A stretch of DNA of 64,000 nucleotides, from contig CANBTT010000002.1 of NCBI GenBank assembly GCA_947372465.1, positions 1 to 64,000 on the forward strand. Direction: 5' to 3'. A model generated the notes under the pieces. That model did no database searches, was not told the origin of the DNA, and was given only the letters and a program-made list of their open reading frames with translations. Source of the stretch: Burkholderiales bacterium (GTDB lineage Bacteria > Pseudomonadota > Gammaproteobacteria > Burkholderiales > Burkholderiaceae_C). The position numbers and the translations under genes were made by a program. This document shows positions 51,245 through 60,276 of the stretch, in pieces. The first letter of the stretch is position 1; each line of letters opens with the position of its first letter.

Positions 51245-52246
51245 TTGAATAACAGTCATATTTTTAAAAATTCAATCTATTTAGTTTTCCTTCTTTTGTT
51301 GAAATTTGGCAATTGTTTTGCTTTAGATCTTGATGAGCTGCGAGTTAGTGGGTTTCCAAATGCTAAAGTTTTGCCAATATATATTGGGATCGAAAAAGGA
51401 TTTTTCAAAAAAAATGCCATAGATGTTAAATTGAATTTAACTGAAAGCTCAAATCAACAAAGGCAGGATTTAAGCAATTCTAAAATTGAAATAGTTCATT
51501 CAGCACTTGATAATGCACTGGCAATGATCGAAGTTGCTAAGCAAGACATAGTCATTGTTTCTGGTGGTGATGGTGGTATGAATGAGTTCTTTGTTCAATC
51601 AAATATTGAATCATTTGCAGACTTAAAAGGCAAAACAATTATTGTTGATGCTGTTGATACTGCTTATGCGCTTCAGGCTAAAAAAATCTTGTTACGGTAT
51701 GGATTGGTGGAAGGAAAAGACTACACAGTTAAACCTGCGGGCGCAATTGTTTACAGATACAAGGCTTTAATTGAAAACAAGAATAATTCTGCTGCAATAT
51801 TAAATTTACCTTTTAATGTTCAAGCTCAAGAACAAGGTTTGAGAAGTCTAGGCCGTTTGGTAGATTTACTCGGCCCATATCAAGCCGTTGGTACGTTTGT
51901 TAGACGTGACTGGGCTGAAAGTCATTCAGATTTATTGAAGAGATACTTGATGTCCTACATTGAATCACTGCGATGGATCAGAGATCCTAAAAACAAAGAC
52001 TACTGTGTATCTGTTCTCAAATCTAAATTGAGTCTGACTGATTACGCTGCAACTAGAACTTACGAGCTTCTAAATGAAGCTGGCTTTGGTTTCAATATAG
52101 ACGCCAAATTGGATATTAAAGGTTTTCAGAATATGCTTGATTTAAGAAATGAAATTCAAGCAGGCTCAGCAAAAAATGCGAAAACAATGGACGCTTATAT
52201 TGATTTGTCTTTTTACGATAATGCTATCAAGGCATTGAATCAATAG
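51245..52246 (+). CDS. NMT1/THI5-like (SsuA-type) substrate-binding protein
   Basis: Periplasmic binding protein of 333 residues: signal peptide (IYLVFLLLLKFGNCFA), then LRVSGFPNAKVLPIYIGIEKGFFKKNAIDVKL and FADLKGKTIIVDAVDTAYALQAKKIL, typical of nitrate/sulfonate/taurine-type receptors. Start is TTG at 51245, with GGAG seven bases upstream (51234-51237); an ATG at 51185 lies inside the Bug gene in another frame. No permease or ATPase of its own is nearby, so it is an orphan receptor. Confidence 0.85.
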   Translation: MNNSHIFKNSIYLVFLLLLKFGNCFALDLDELRVSGFPNAKVLPIYIGIEKGFFKKNAIDVKLNLTESSNQQRQDLSNSKIEIVHSALDNALAMIEVAKQDIVIVSGGDGGMNEFFVQSNIESFADLKGKTIIVDAVDTAYALQAKKILLRYGLVEGKDYTVKPAGAIVYRYKALIENKNNSAAILNLPFNVQAQEQGLRSLGRLVDLLGPYQAVGTFVRRDWAESHSDLLKRYLMSYIESLRWIRDPKNKDYCVSVLKSKLSLTDYAATRTYELLNEAGFGFNIDAKLDIKGFQNMLDLRNEIQAGSAKNAKTMDAYIDLSFYDNAIKALNQ

Positions 52247-52251
52247 GAAAA

Positions 52252-52884
52252 TCACGTCCAAATATCAATGATTTCCTGGGTTTTGACAACTGGAGTGATC
52301 CAACTTCTTAGAAAATCTAGGCTTCGTTTGTGTGCAATTTCTGTATAAGAGCCACACGCATCCTCCGCAACAACACTAAAATAGCCCAAGGAGGCAGCGT
52401 GGCGGCATGTGAATTCAATGCCAATGTCTGTGGCAACTCCAGCAAAAACCAATGTTTTAATACCTAGGGTCTTGAGTCTTAAGTCTAATGGCGTATCGAT
52501 AAAAAATGAGGGTTGGCTTTTTTCTAGAATGATGTGGTCTTTTCTCGGGCTCAAGCCATCAAGATATTCAGCATCTTTCATGCCACTTTTCATTGTTTCT
52601 ACAAGTTCCCTCGGATCGTTCACTTTTTGTTTTTTCATTAAAAAAAGTAAAAAAGGCTCGGTTGTCAATGCTAATGGCGGAAGAATGTGCTTGCTCCAAA
52701 AAACTGGTATTTTGTGTCTATCTGCGTAGTCCAAGAGGATATTGGCATTCATTTTAATTTGTTCCAAATTACTTGCCTTTCCTGCGAGACCATTTTGCAT
52801 ATCCCACATAATTAATGCAGTTTTTTGAGGGACAATGAATTCCTGTAATGAGCTTGGGATAAACTTGTTTTCGAGATTGTTCAT
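52252..52884 (-). CDS. isochorismatase-fold protein lacking the catalytic cysteine
   Basis: A 210-residue isochorismatase-like hydrolase. Asp28 (MWDMQNG) and Lys122 (LEKSQPSFF) of the triad are present, but the position of the nucleophilic cysteine is Gly155 in GVATDIGIEFTCRHA; the nearest cysteine is Cys160. A subfamily with Gly at this place probably exists, so this is likely an inherited feature, and the protein may bind without cleaving or use another mechanism. It converges on the THI5-like gene with a 5-base gap. Confidence 0.85.
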   Translation of the reverse strand: MNNLENKFIPSSLQEFIVPQKTALIMWDMQNGLAGKASNLEQIKMNANILLDYADRHKIPVFWSKHILPPLALTTEPFLLFLMKKQKVNDPRELVETMKSGMKDAEYLDGLSPRKDHIILEKSQPSFFIDTPLDLRLKTLGIKTLVFAGVATDIGIEFTCRHAASLGYFSVVAEDACGSYTEIAHKRSLDFLRSWITPVVKTQEIIDIWT

Positions 52885-52985
52885 TTTGTTTTTAATTTAA
52901 ATTTATTGGTGATTTTAGCTAATTGCAAGTACCTTTTACCCCGTTTGCTTTGATTCAAATTTAAAAAAATTCGACAGGATCTATT

Positions 52986-53243
52986 ATGGATGATTTAGAA
53001 AAAGTTACAAACGATAAGTCCATCTTATCAGCAGCAACAAAAAGCGAGAGTTCTACAAAATCACCAAATATAAATTGGCTTCCTGATAGAAAATTCCAAT
53101 TGATTTGCATGCTTTTTTTATTTTTTGTAGGGTTTTATGGCATTTTTATGGTGAGCTGGACCTGGATGCTATATTTCGTTTTTGCATTATTTTTTTCACC
53201 TAAACTGATACAAAGCTTTCGAGTTTTTTTATTCGGCAAATAA
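52986..53243 (+). CDS. small two-helix membrane protein, unknown
   Basis: An 85-residue protein with a polar, serine-rich N-terminal third and two hydrophobic segments (FQLICMLFLFFVGFYGIFMV, WMLYFVFALFF). No family recognised. It precedes the lyase gene at 53276 by 32 bases in the same direction. Confidence 0.55.
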   Translation: MDDLEKVTNDKSILSAATKSESSTKSPNINWLPDRKFQLICMLFLFFVGFYGIFMVSWTWMLYFVFALFFSPKLIQSFRVFLFGK

Positions 53244-53275
53244 TTCAGTAGTTTTTTAATTTATCTAACAATCTT

Positions 53276-54169
53276 ATGATGCTCAAAAAAATAGTCGATA
53301 AAAAACCATTGCTCAGGGATATATTTCGAAGCGGATCGGTCCATAGAATACCCTGCGCTTACGATGGTATTTCAGCCAAAATTGCTGAAAAATCTGGTTT
53401 TAAAGCTGTAGCATTTTCTGGAAATGCTGTTTCAGCAAGCATGCTTGGTATGCCTGATTTAGGTGTTCTTGGAATGAGTGAAAATATTACACATGCTGCG
53501 AGAATTTCTCAAAATTTGAATATTCCCCTTATTTGTGATGCTGATACTGGCTATGGCGGCATCATGAACGTAATTCGTACGGTTCGAGAGTTTGAGTTGG
53601 CGGGTATTTCGGGAATTCACATTGAGGATCAAGTTACCCCAAAGCGATGTGGTTTGTTACCTCAAGGAATTCCTGTTGTAGAGACTACAGAGCAAGTGTT
53701 AAAAATAAGAGCGGCGGTAGAAGCCAGAACATCTAAAGACTTTTTAATCATTGCCAGAACTGACTCAAAATCAATGCATGGTCTTGAGAATGCGGCTCAA
53801 AGGGCTCGTCTCTATATTGAATCTGGAGCTGATGCGGCATTGATTATGGGTGCGAACACGCCAGAAGAGCTTCGCTACGTCGCATCCATCGTCAAAGCAC
53901 CCCTGGTGTGCGTGATTCAAGAGTCTGCGCCAACGACAGATTTAACTGACGCATTGCTGTATGAAGTTGGTTGTGCTTTAGCACTGCATGCTGGTATTGC
54001 CAGATATGCTGTGGTTAAAGCATTGATGGATGCTTATAAGGCATTGATGATTGATGGAAATACACGTTCTGTTAAAGACAAAATGGCTACATTTGAAGAA
54101 TACAACGATGTCTTAGATTTAAACAATTGGTTAGAAATTGAGCAGTACTTCTTGTCAACCAACAAATAA
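53276..54169 (+). CDS. isocitrate lyase/PEP mutase family lyase
   Basis: TIM-barrel lyase of 297 residues related to 2-methylisocitrate lyase and 2,3-dimethylmalate lyase. Metal and substrate motifs: CDADTGYGG (Asp88, Asp90), HIEDQVTPKRCG with catalytic Cys125, and ARTDSKSMHG. The cysteine identifies a C-C lyase rather than a phosphonate mutase. Directly followed by aconitase-family LeuC/LeuD-type subunits, which suggests a hydratase plus lyase pair acting on an alkylated malate-type acid. Confidence 0.88.
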   Translation: MMLKKIVDKKPLLRDIFRSGSVHRIPCAYDGISAKIAEKSGFKAVAFSGNAVSASMLGMPDLGVLGMSENITHAARISQNLNIPLICDADTGYGGIMNVIRTVREFELAGISGIHIEDQVTPKRCGLLPQGIPVVETTEQVLKIRAAVEARTSKDFLIIARTDSKSMHGLENAAQRARLYIESGADAALIMGANTPEELRYVASIVKAPLVCVIQESAPTTDLTDALLYEVGCALALHAGIARYAVVKALMDAYKALMIDGNTRSVKDKMATFEEYNDVLDLNNWLEIEQYFLSTNK

Positions 54170-54189
54170 TTAATATATTTGTAATTCCC

Positions 54190-55578
54190 ATGATTAATAA
54201 AAATACCTTGTTTGACAAAATTTGGAGTCAGCACTCTGTAGGACAAAGAAGTGATGGCAGGCATTTGCTTTATATTGATCGACATGTGATTCATGAATTG
54301 CACGTCCCTCATGCTTTTAAAAGGATGGATCAATCTGGTCGAGCTATTAGAAGACCAGATTTAACTGTGATTGTTCAAGACCATACTGTGCCAACGAAAC
54401 CTGGCTTAGAGTTGATTTCTGATCATATAAAAATCACTCGTGAGTATGCTAAAAAATACCAACTTAAATTGATTGACGTTGCTTCTGAACAGCATGGTAT
54501 TGTCCATATTGTGTCTGCCGAGATGGGTTTTGCAATGCCAGGTTATACGCTTGCATGTCCAGATAGCCATGCCTCAACTGTTGGAGCCCTTGGGTGTCTT
54601 GCATTTGGATGTGGAACTACAGAGCTTGAACATATCTTAGCCACTCAAGTTATGGTTTTGGACAAGCCAAAGCAATTACGAGTGACCATTAATGGGCATT
54701 TAATGCCTGGTGTTGGTGCAAAAGATGTATCTTTGTACTTGATCAAGACGATTGGTGTCAACGCTGGTAAGGGTTATGTTGTTGAGTTTACTGGTTCTAC
54801 AATCAAAGAGATGAGCGTAGAGGCAAGGATGACACTTTGTAATATGTCGATAGAGTGGGGTGCAAGATCATGTCTTATTGCACCAGATGATAAAACCATT
54901 GAGTGGTGTTCTTCGCGTCAGTTCTCTCCGCTCCAAAACCCTGGTTTTAATGCAAATTCATTTTGGGCGAACTTAAAAAGCGATGATGATGCAAAATTTG
55001 ATCTTGAAATTGAACTTGATTGCACAAATCTTTGCCCGCAATTAACCTGGGGAACTGATCCTTCTCAGGTTGTAGGCATCAATGATTTAATTCCCGACCC
55101 TCAAGAAATGCACGCTGCAGATAGATCATTGGCTACTAAAGCAATGTCTTACATGGATATTGATTTTGGACAGCGCATCGAAGGTCTTGAAGTGAATCGT
55201 GTTTTTATTGGCTCATGTTCAAACAGTCGTATTTCTGACCTAAGAGCTGCTGCTCAAATATTAAAAAATAAAAAAATTGCAAAACACGTAAAGGCAATCG
55301 TAGTTCCAGGTTCTACCCAAATAAAAAAACAAGCCGAACTTGAAGGCTTAGACCGTATATTCTTAGACGCAGGTTTTGAGTGGCACCGCTCAGGTTGTTC
55401 AATGTGTGCTGGAGCAAACGGCGATATTGGTCAACCAGGTGAAAGGTGTTTATCCACAACAAATCGGAACTTTGAAAATAGACAAGGCCGAGGAGTTAAA
55501 ACACATCTTGTTAGCCCAGAAATGGCTGCTGCAGCGGCATTGGCTGGTCGTATTGTTGATGTTAGAAACTACTTGTAA
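54190..55578 (+). CDS. leuC: 3-isopropylmalate dehydratase large subunit (LeuC) family hydratase
   Basis: Aconitase-family large subunit, 462 residues. The 4Fe-4S ligands are Cys343 (GSCSNSR), Cys403 and Cys406 (GCSMC); LLYIDRHVIHELHVPHAF at the N-terminus and NRNFENRQGRGVKTHLVSPEMAAAAALAGRIVDVR at the C-terminus are typical of LeuC. A biosynthetic leucine role is doubtful because leuB/leuA are absent and a C-C lyase gene is adjacent; hydration of a substituted maleate, as in nicotinate-type dimethylmaleate degradation, fits better. Pairs with the small subunit six bases downstream. Confidence 0.9.
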   Translation: MINKNTLFDKIWSQHSVGQRSDGRHLLYIDRHVIHELHVPHAFKRMDQSGRAIRRPDLTVIVQDHTVPTKPGLELISDHIKITREYAKKYQLKLIDVASEQHGIVHIVSAEMGFAMPGYTLACPDSHASTVGALGCLAFGCGTTELEHILATQVMVLDKPKQLRVTINGHLMPGVGAKDVSLYLIKTIGVNAGKGYVVEFTGSTIKEMSVEARMTLCNMSIEWGARSCLIAPDDKTIEWCSSRQFSPLQNPGFNANSFWANLKSDDDAKFDLEIELDCTNLCPQLTWGTDPSQVVGINDLIPDPQEMHAADRSLATKAMSYMDIDFGQRIEGLEVNRVFIGSCSNSRISDLRAAAQILKNKKIAKHVKAIVVPGSTQIKKQAELEGLDRIFLDAGFEWHRSGCSMCAGANGDIGQPGERCLSTTNRNFENRQGRGVKTHLVSPEMAAAAALAGRIVDVRNYL

Positions 55579-55584
55579 ATAGAT

Positions 55585-56211
55585 ATGAATCCTTTCAAAG
55601 TATTAACGGGTATTGTGTCGCCCATTTTGGACGATGATATGAATACCGATCAGATAATTCCATCGGCTTATTTAAAGGATGTGCACGCAAACCTAGGGGA
55701 GGGTTTATTCGCTTACTTAAGACGAAAGCCTAATGGAGAAGCTATTGACTCATTTGTTTTAGAAAAGGAGTCCTTTAAAACAACCAAGATCTTGCTGGTT
55801 GGGAATAATTTTGGTTGTGGGAGCTCAAGAGAGCATGCAGTTTGGGCGCTCCAAGAATTTGGTATTCAATGTTTAATTGGCAAAAGTTTTGCTGAATTAT
55901 TTAGAGAAAATTGCTTAAAAAATGGTGTTTTAACCATTTCTTTGGATGACGAGTCATATGCCATTGTGTTGAAAATCGTTTCCAATCTTTACGCAAAGAA
56001 ATTGACTGTGAATTTATTGAATAAAGAGATAGTTGATGATGGTCAAGTTTTATGCCACTTTAATATCAAAGACAACGAGAGGCACATGTTACTGAACGGT
56101 CTTGATGATATCGGGTTAACACTAGGTGAGGAAAGTTTAATTTCTAAGTGGGAAGAGAATATCATTGGACATCATCCCTATTTGCAATCTCCGATCACTG
56201 ATGGCTATTGA
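55585..56211 (+). CDS. leuD: 3-isopropylmalate dehydratase small subunit (LeuD) family hydratase
   Basis: Aconitase-family swivelling small subunit, 208 residues. Substrate-binding GNNFGCGSSREHAVWAL is perfectly conserved, and DMNTDQIIPSAYLK lies near the N-terminus. Paired with the large subunit to make the iron-sulfur hydratase. Followed after 38 bases by a Bug gene in the same direction. Confidence 0.9.
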   Translation: MNPFKVLTGIVSPILDDDMNTDQIIPSAYLKDVHANLGEGLFAYLRRKPNGEAIDSFVLEKESFKTTKILLVGNNFGCGSSREHAVWALQEFGIQCLIGKSFAELFRENCLKNGVLTISLDDESYAIVLKIVSNLYAKKLTVNLLNKEIVDDGQVLCHFNIKDNERHMLLNGLDDIGLTLGEESLISKWEENIIGHHPYLQSPITDGY

Positions 56212-56249
56212 GTGAGTTTTTTATTTAGCTTCTTTTTTATTTTTTTGTT

Positions 56250-57221
56250 ATGTTTAAAACTATACCCACAATTTTATTTTTAACTTGCATTCAGGTATTT
56301 TCTGTTAACGCTCAGGAAACAGATTGGCCAAGTAAGCCCATCAGAATCGTCTATCCGTATGCTGCTGGAGGTGTTGGCGATGCCATTTTTAGAGTTATTG
56401 GACCCGCATTGGAGAGTAAGTTTGGTCAACGTTTCATTGTTGACAATAAAACAGGTGCTGATGGGAAAATTGGAACCTTAGAGGTTGTGAATGCCAAACC
56501 GGATGGCTATACACTATTGATGGCCCCAACAGCGAATTATTCTGTCAACCAGCATCTATTTAATAATTTAGGTTTCGATCCCATCGCACTTTTGGAACCC
56601 ATTTCCCTGATTGCTGAAGCACCACTTATTGCCGTTACTTCTATGAACGGACCAAGCAATTTGAAAGACTTTGCTCAACAAGCGTCAAGTAATCCCAGCA
56701 AGTTTAATTATGGGTCTCCAGGTACTGGTTCGCCACCTCAGTTGGCAGGTGCTCTTTTTTCGCAATTGGCAGGTAATTCCATTGAGCACATTGCATACCG
56801 TGGGACACCTCCAATGGTTTTGGCAATGATAGGAGGTGATATTCAGTTGGCTTTTGGTTCGTGGTCAGCTGTTGGTACTCAAATTAAAGCGGGGAAAATC
56901 AAAGCCTTGGCTACAACTGGCTCTCAGCGATTTGAAGAAATACCTAACGTTCCAACAACTAAAGAATCTGGCTATTCTGATCTCACTATTACAAATTGGT
57001 GGCTTTTATCAGCCCCCAAAAATATTGATCCAAGGATCATACAGAAGTTATATGCTGAATTAAAAATTATTCTAGCTGATGGTCAAATCAAGTCTAAATT
57101 ACTTGAAATTGGACACGCTTCTATTGGTTTGGGACCTAAAGAGTCAGGCGCTTTTATACGATCAGAGAGCAATAAGTATAAGATACTCATCCAAAAAAAT
57201 TCGATCAAAGTAGATCAATGA
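56250..57221 (+). CDS. Bug-family tripartite tricarboxylate transporter receptor
   Basis: Periplasmic receptor, 323 residues, signal peptide ending near SVNAQETDW. Motifs: YPYAAGGVGDAIFRVIGPAL, VDNKTGADGKIGTLEV, PDGYTLLMA, HIAYRGTPPMVLAMIGG, NVPTTKESG. Probably feeds the hydratase/lyase pathway encoded just upstream and ends at a strong hairpin. Confidence 0.94.
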   Translation: MFKTIPTILFLTCIQVFSVNAQETDWPSKPIRIVYPYAAGGVGDAIFRVIGPALESKFGQRFIVDNKTGADGKIGTLEVVNAKPDGYTLLMAPTANYSVNQHLFNNLGFDPIALLEPISLIAEAPLIAVTSMNGPSNLKDFAQQASSNPSKFNYGSPGTGSPPQLAGALFSQLAGNSIEHIAYRGTPPMVLAMIGGDIQLAFGSWSAVGTQIKAGKIKALATTGSQRFEEIPNVPTTKESGYSDLTITNWWLLSAPKNIDPRIIQKLYAELKIILADGQIKSKLLEIGHASIGLGPKESGAFIRSESNKYKILIQKNSIKVDQ

Positions 57222-57237
57222 CCAGACCAATTTGACA

Positions 57238-57262
57238 AAAAAGCCCCGTATCGGGGCTTTTT
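57238..57262. terminator. Bidirectional rho-independent terminator
   Basis: Perfect 11-bp stem AAAAAGCCCCG with CGGGGCTTTTT, loop TAT, with A and T runs on both flanks, in the 49-base gap between the convergent Bug and aldolase genes. Confidence 0.93.
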
Positions 57263-57270
57263 GCTAGGCG

Positions 57271-57996
57271 TTAAGATTTTTCATTTTTCTCGATGGCTAA
57301 TTTTTTAAGCCACTTCTTCTTCCACAAATCCCAAGATCGATAATATTCTTGCCATGAAACATTCGCGGCTACTTCATCATCGTCCATGTAGACAACAGAG
57401 TCACTAGAGCCAGTCATCATCATGGCCTGAAATTGCATTTTTGCGTTGTAATCAAGATAGATTGTCCGTCCAACGGCTGTTTGAATTTTATTGCCTGTTA
57501 CCACAGAGCCATGCCCACGCATTAAAGCAGCAGGATGTTTGCCTAACTTGTCTGCCAATGATTTTCCAAGCATGCTATTGCGAACCAACATGTCAGTTCC
57601 TTTTTGCGCATCTCGAATATCCCAGTTTGGAATGCCTAATCCAATGAAGGATGACATGTGAAATATAGGTTTTAGCTCACATGGTGTACAGCTAAATGGA
57701 ACAACCGCATGAGAGTGATTATGAACAATTGAATTTACATCAGGCCGAGCCTTATAAATCTCACCGTGAATGTAGCGTTCGTTGTATCCTTTGGGTGAGT
57801 TGGGGTTAACTGGATTGCTATCCAGATCAAACTCCAAAATGTCTTCTTCTTTAATTAATTCTGGGGCTACATCTCTAGACATGAAGTAGTGATTAGGGTT
57901 TGTTTCACTTCGAACTGTCACATGTCCATATGCATCAATGACGCCATATTCAGCGCAAATCCTTGATGCAATAACCAAGTCTTCAATAATACTCAT
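57271..57996 (-). CDS. class II aldolase/adducin family protein
   Basis: A 241-residue class II aldolase/adducin-fold protein. Metal-binding histidines are in VHNHSH (His92, His94, His96 region) and RGHGSV, with catalytic-type Glu73 in YNERYIHGEIY. Such proteins decarboxylate or cleave hydroxy acids; in aromatic pathways they appear as decarboxylases. It is followed upstream by a Bug gene in the same direction with a 20-base gap. Confidence 0.88.
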   Translation of the reverse strand: MSIIEDLVIASRICAEYGVIDAYGHVTVRSETNPNHYFMSRDVAPELIKEEDILEFDLDSNPVNPNSPKGYNERYIHGEIYKARPDVNSIVHNHSHAVVPFSCTPCELKPIFHMSSFIGLGIPNWDIRDAQKGTDMLVRNSMLGKSLADKLGKHPAALMRGHGSVVTGNKIQTAVGRTIYLDYNAKMQFQAMMMTGSSDSVVYMDDDEVAANVSWQEYYRSWDLWKKKWLKKLAIEKNEKS

Positions 57997-58016
57997 CTTC
58001 TTCCTTTTGATTTAAA

Positions 58017-59012
58017 TTACTCAACATTAATTTTTCTATTTTGAACAACTGATGCCCATTTGGGAATTTCTTTTGTTAATAATTTTTCTAATTTGTCCGG
58101 TTTTCCTCCACTAACGTGAAGTCCCAATTTGGACATAGATTCTTTAGCGTCCGCTTGAGAAAGAATTAAATTTATTTCGTGATTGATTGTGTTTATTATT
58201 TCTTTTGGCGTGTTAAGTGGTGCAAGAACGCCATACCAGGTGTCAACGACCAGACCAGGATATCCAAGCTCTTTAAAGGTAGGTACTTGGGGGAATGCGG
58301 GAGATCGTTCATCGCTCATGACCGCAATCATTTTGAGCTGTCCACTGAGGATAAAAGGACTGGCAGTCTGAAGCGAAACAATAGTTGCTTTAACATGTCC
58401 AGCAATGACATCGGTCATCGCACCTGAGGATCCTTTATAGGGTACATGTGTTAATTTGAGTCCAGTTTCTTGAAGAAACAGTTCCATAGCCAAGTGTTGA
58501 ATTCCGCCGGCTCCAGGTGTTGAATAATCCAATTGGTTGGGTTTATTTTTAGAGTATTCAACGAATTCTTTTAACGTATTTATTTGAAGATCCGGTGATG
58601 TTACAAATCCAAGAGCACTTGTTCCCAGCAATATCACAGGGGTAAAGCTTTTGATGGGGTCAAAAGGGAGTTGACTCTTAATTGCAGGGGTTGTTCCATG
58701 CGAGGTGGCAGTAAATAGAAACGAATATCCGCTGGGTTGGGCCTTGGCAACATTGTCCGTGCCTATTATGCCGGCGGCGCCAGCTTTATTATCAACAACA
58801 ATAGGTACATTAAGCTTTGTAGATAGTCGCGTACCAATTAATCTTGCCAAAACATCAGCAGTTGTTCCAGATGTATACGGAACAACGAAGTTGATTGATT
58901 TTGATGGATAGTTAAGATTTTGATTAATTTGCGCGTGAACAACCAGCGGGATCGCATACCAGAATGTTGCAAATAAAACCAATCTGTATACCGAGAAGAG
59001 ATGCAATTTCAT
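58017..59012 (-). CDS. Bug-family tripartite tricarboxylate transporter receptor
   Basis: Periplasmic receptor, 331 residues, signal peptide ending near VVHAQINQN. Motifs: PYTSGTTADVLARLIGTRL (Gly-Thr-Thr in place of GG), VDNKAGAAGIIGTDNV, PSGYSFLFT, HVPYKGSSGAMTDVIAG, QVPTFKELG. First gene of a two-gene minus-strand unit with the class II aldolase; divergent from the bicupin gene. Confidence 0.94.
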   Translation of the reverse strand: MKLHLFSVYRLVLFATFWYAIPLVVHAQINQNLNYPSKSINFVVPYTSGTTADVLARLIGTRLSTKLNVPIVVDNKAGAAGIIGTDNVAKAQPSGYSFLFTATSHGTTPAIKSQLPFDPIKSFTPVILLGTSALGFVTSPDLQINTLKEFVEYSKNKPNQLDYSTPGAGGIQHLAMELFLQETGLKLTHVPYKGSSGAMTDVIAGHVKATIVSLQTASPFILSGQLKMIAVMSDERSPAFPQVPTFKELGYPGLVVDTWYGVLAPLNTPKEIINTINHEINLILSQADAKESMSKLGLHVSGGKPDKLEKLLTKEIPKWASVVQNRKINVE

Positions 59013-59216
59013 GAAGAAAAAATTAGAATAATAACTTGTTAATAATTGACTAGGTGAGTCTGAAATTATAAGAAATTTTATTGAGTTATGCTAATATGAA
59101 TGAGATAAATGAGCATTAATTTTGACTTAGGGTTACTACCAATTCCTGGTTGTTCAATAAATCACCAATCTTGTTCATTGTCTCAGCTATCCGACTTTTT
59201 TTGAAAATTTCTTGTT

Positions 59217-60260
59217 ATGTCCCAAACACCTTTAAATCTCTTTTCGGATCGCATCAATCCACTGAGTATTTCTCCTCTTTGGGAGAGAAAAATCAAAATG
59301 ATTCCTGGCTCTCAATGCGTCCCACACGTATGGCCCTATTCAGTCATGAGGCCCTTGTTAGATGAGTCAGCACTTCTCATTGAAAAGAAGGAGGCTGATC
59401 GACGTGTTTTGATGATGGAAAACCCATCGCTTAGAGGGAGTTCTTTCATAGCCAACTCATTATTTGCTGGACTTCAAATAATTTTACCCGGTGAGATTGC
59501 TCCATCACACCGGCACACACCAAATGCGTTGAGATTTGTCATGGATGGGGAAGGGGCTTATACATCTGTCAACGGCGAAAAAGTATCAATTTATCCCGGT
59601 GATTTTATTGTTACTCCGAATTGGTCCTGGCATGATCACGGAAATTTAGGTAAAAGTGCTGTTGTCTGGATGGACGGGTTAGACACTCCGTTTACAAATT
59701 TATTTGGTGCTCATTTTCGAGAAAATTATCCCGAGGATATTTTTCCTGTGACCAAGGAAAATGGAATTGGTTATGCCCTTTATGGTTCGAATTTACTTCC
59801 TTTGGCTGATAACAATCTAAACGACCCGAATCCATGTTCGTTATTGCATTATTCCTTTGATAAGACGCGTGATGCTCTCCTGGCAATGTCAAAAGATACA
59901 GGATTACAAATCGACAAAGCTCAAGGTTACAAGCTTAAATATACCAATCCATTGAATGGATCATATCCATTTAAAACAATGGCTGCATTTATGCAGATGC
60001 TACCGCTCGGTTTTAGGGGTCAAAAATACAGAACTACTGAAAATACTGTATTTAATCTGGCCTATGGCAGCTGTAGAGTTTATTTGAAGAATCGTACAGT
60101 TGATTTATCAGCACATGATGTCATGGTCATACCCTCATGGGAAACTTATAGCTTTGAAGCTGATAAAGAATCGATGATTTTTAGTTTTTCTGATAGAGCG
60201 GCTCAACAAGCTCTTGGATTTTGGAGAGAAGAAATTCTTTCGGAATCAAATTTTGAATAA
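59217..60260 (+). CDS. gentisate 1,2-dioxygenase-like bicupin
   Basis: A 347-residue bicupin ring-cleavage dioxygenase. N-terminal cupin iron ligands are His98, His100 (PSHRHTPNALRF) and His139 (WSWHDHG), the gentisate/salicylate dioxygenase pattern; a second cupin occupies about 265-345. The N-terminal PLWERKIKMIPG and YSVMRPLLDESALLI segments match gentisate dioxygenases, supporting the start at 59217 although the ribosome site is weak. It is the first gene of an aromatic oxygenase operon and probably opens the ring of gentisate or a related hydroxybenzoate. Confidence 0.88.
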   Translation: MSQTPLNLFSDRINPLSISPLWERKIKMIPGSQCVPHVWPYSVMRPLLDESALLIEKKEADRRVLMMENPSLRGSSFIANSLFAGLQIILPGEIAPSHRHTPNALRFVMDGEGAYTSVNGEKVSIYPGDFIVTPNWSWHDHGNLGKSAVVWMDGLDTPFTNLFGAHFRENYPEDIFPVTKENGIGYALYGSNLLPLADNNLNDPNPCSLLHYSFDKTRDALLAMSKDTGLQIDKAQGYKLKYTNPLNGSYPFKTMAAFMQMLPLGFRGQKYRTTENTVFNLAYGSCRVYLKNRTVDLSAHDVMVIPSWETYSFEADKESMIFSFSDRAAQQALGFWREEILSESNFE

Positions 60261-60276
60261 GTACTTAAGGATTTAA

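Noticed and set aside
54190-56211. Assigning the LeuC/LeuD-type genes to leucine biosynthesis
   Set aside because: leuA and leuB are absent and the genes are flanked by a C-C lyase and a Bug receptor; the family name is kept but the pathway is left open.
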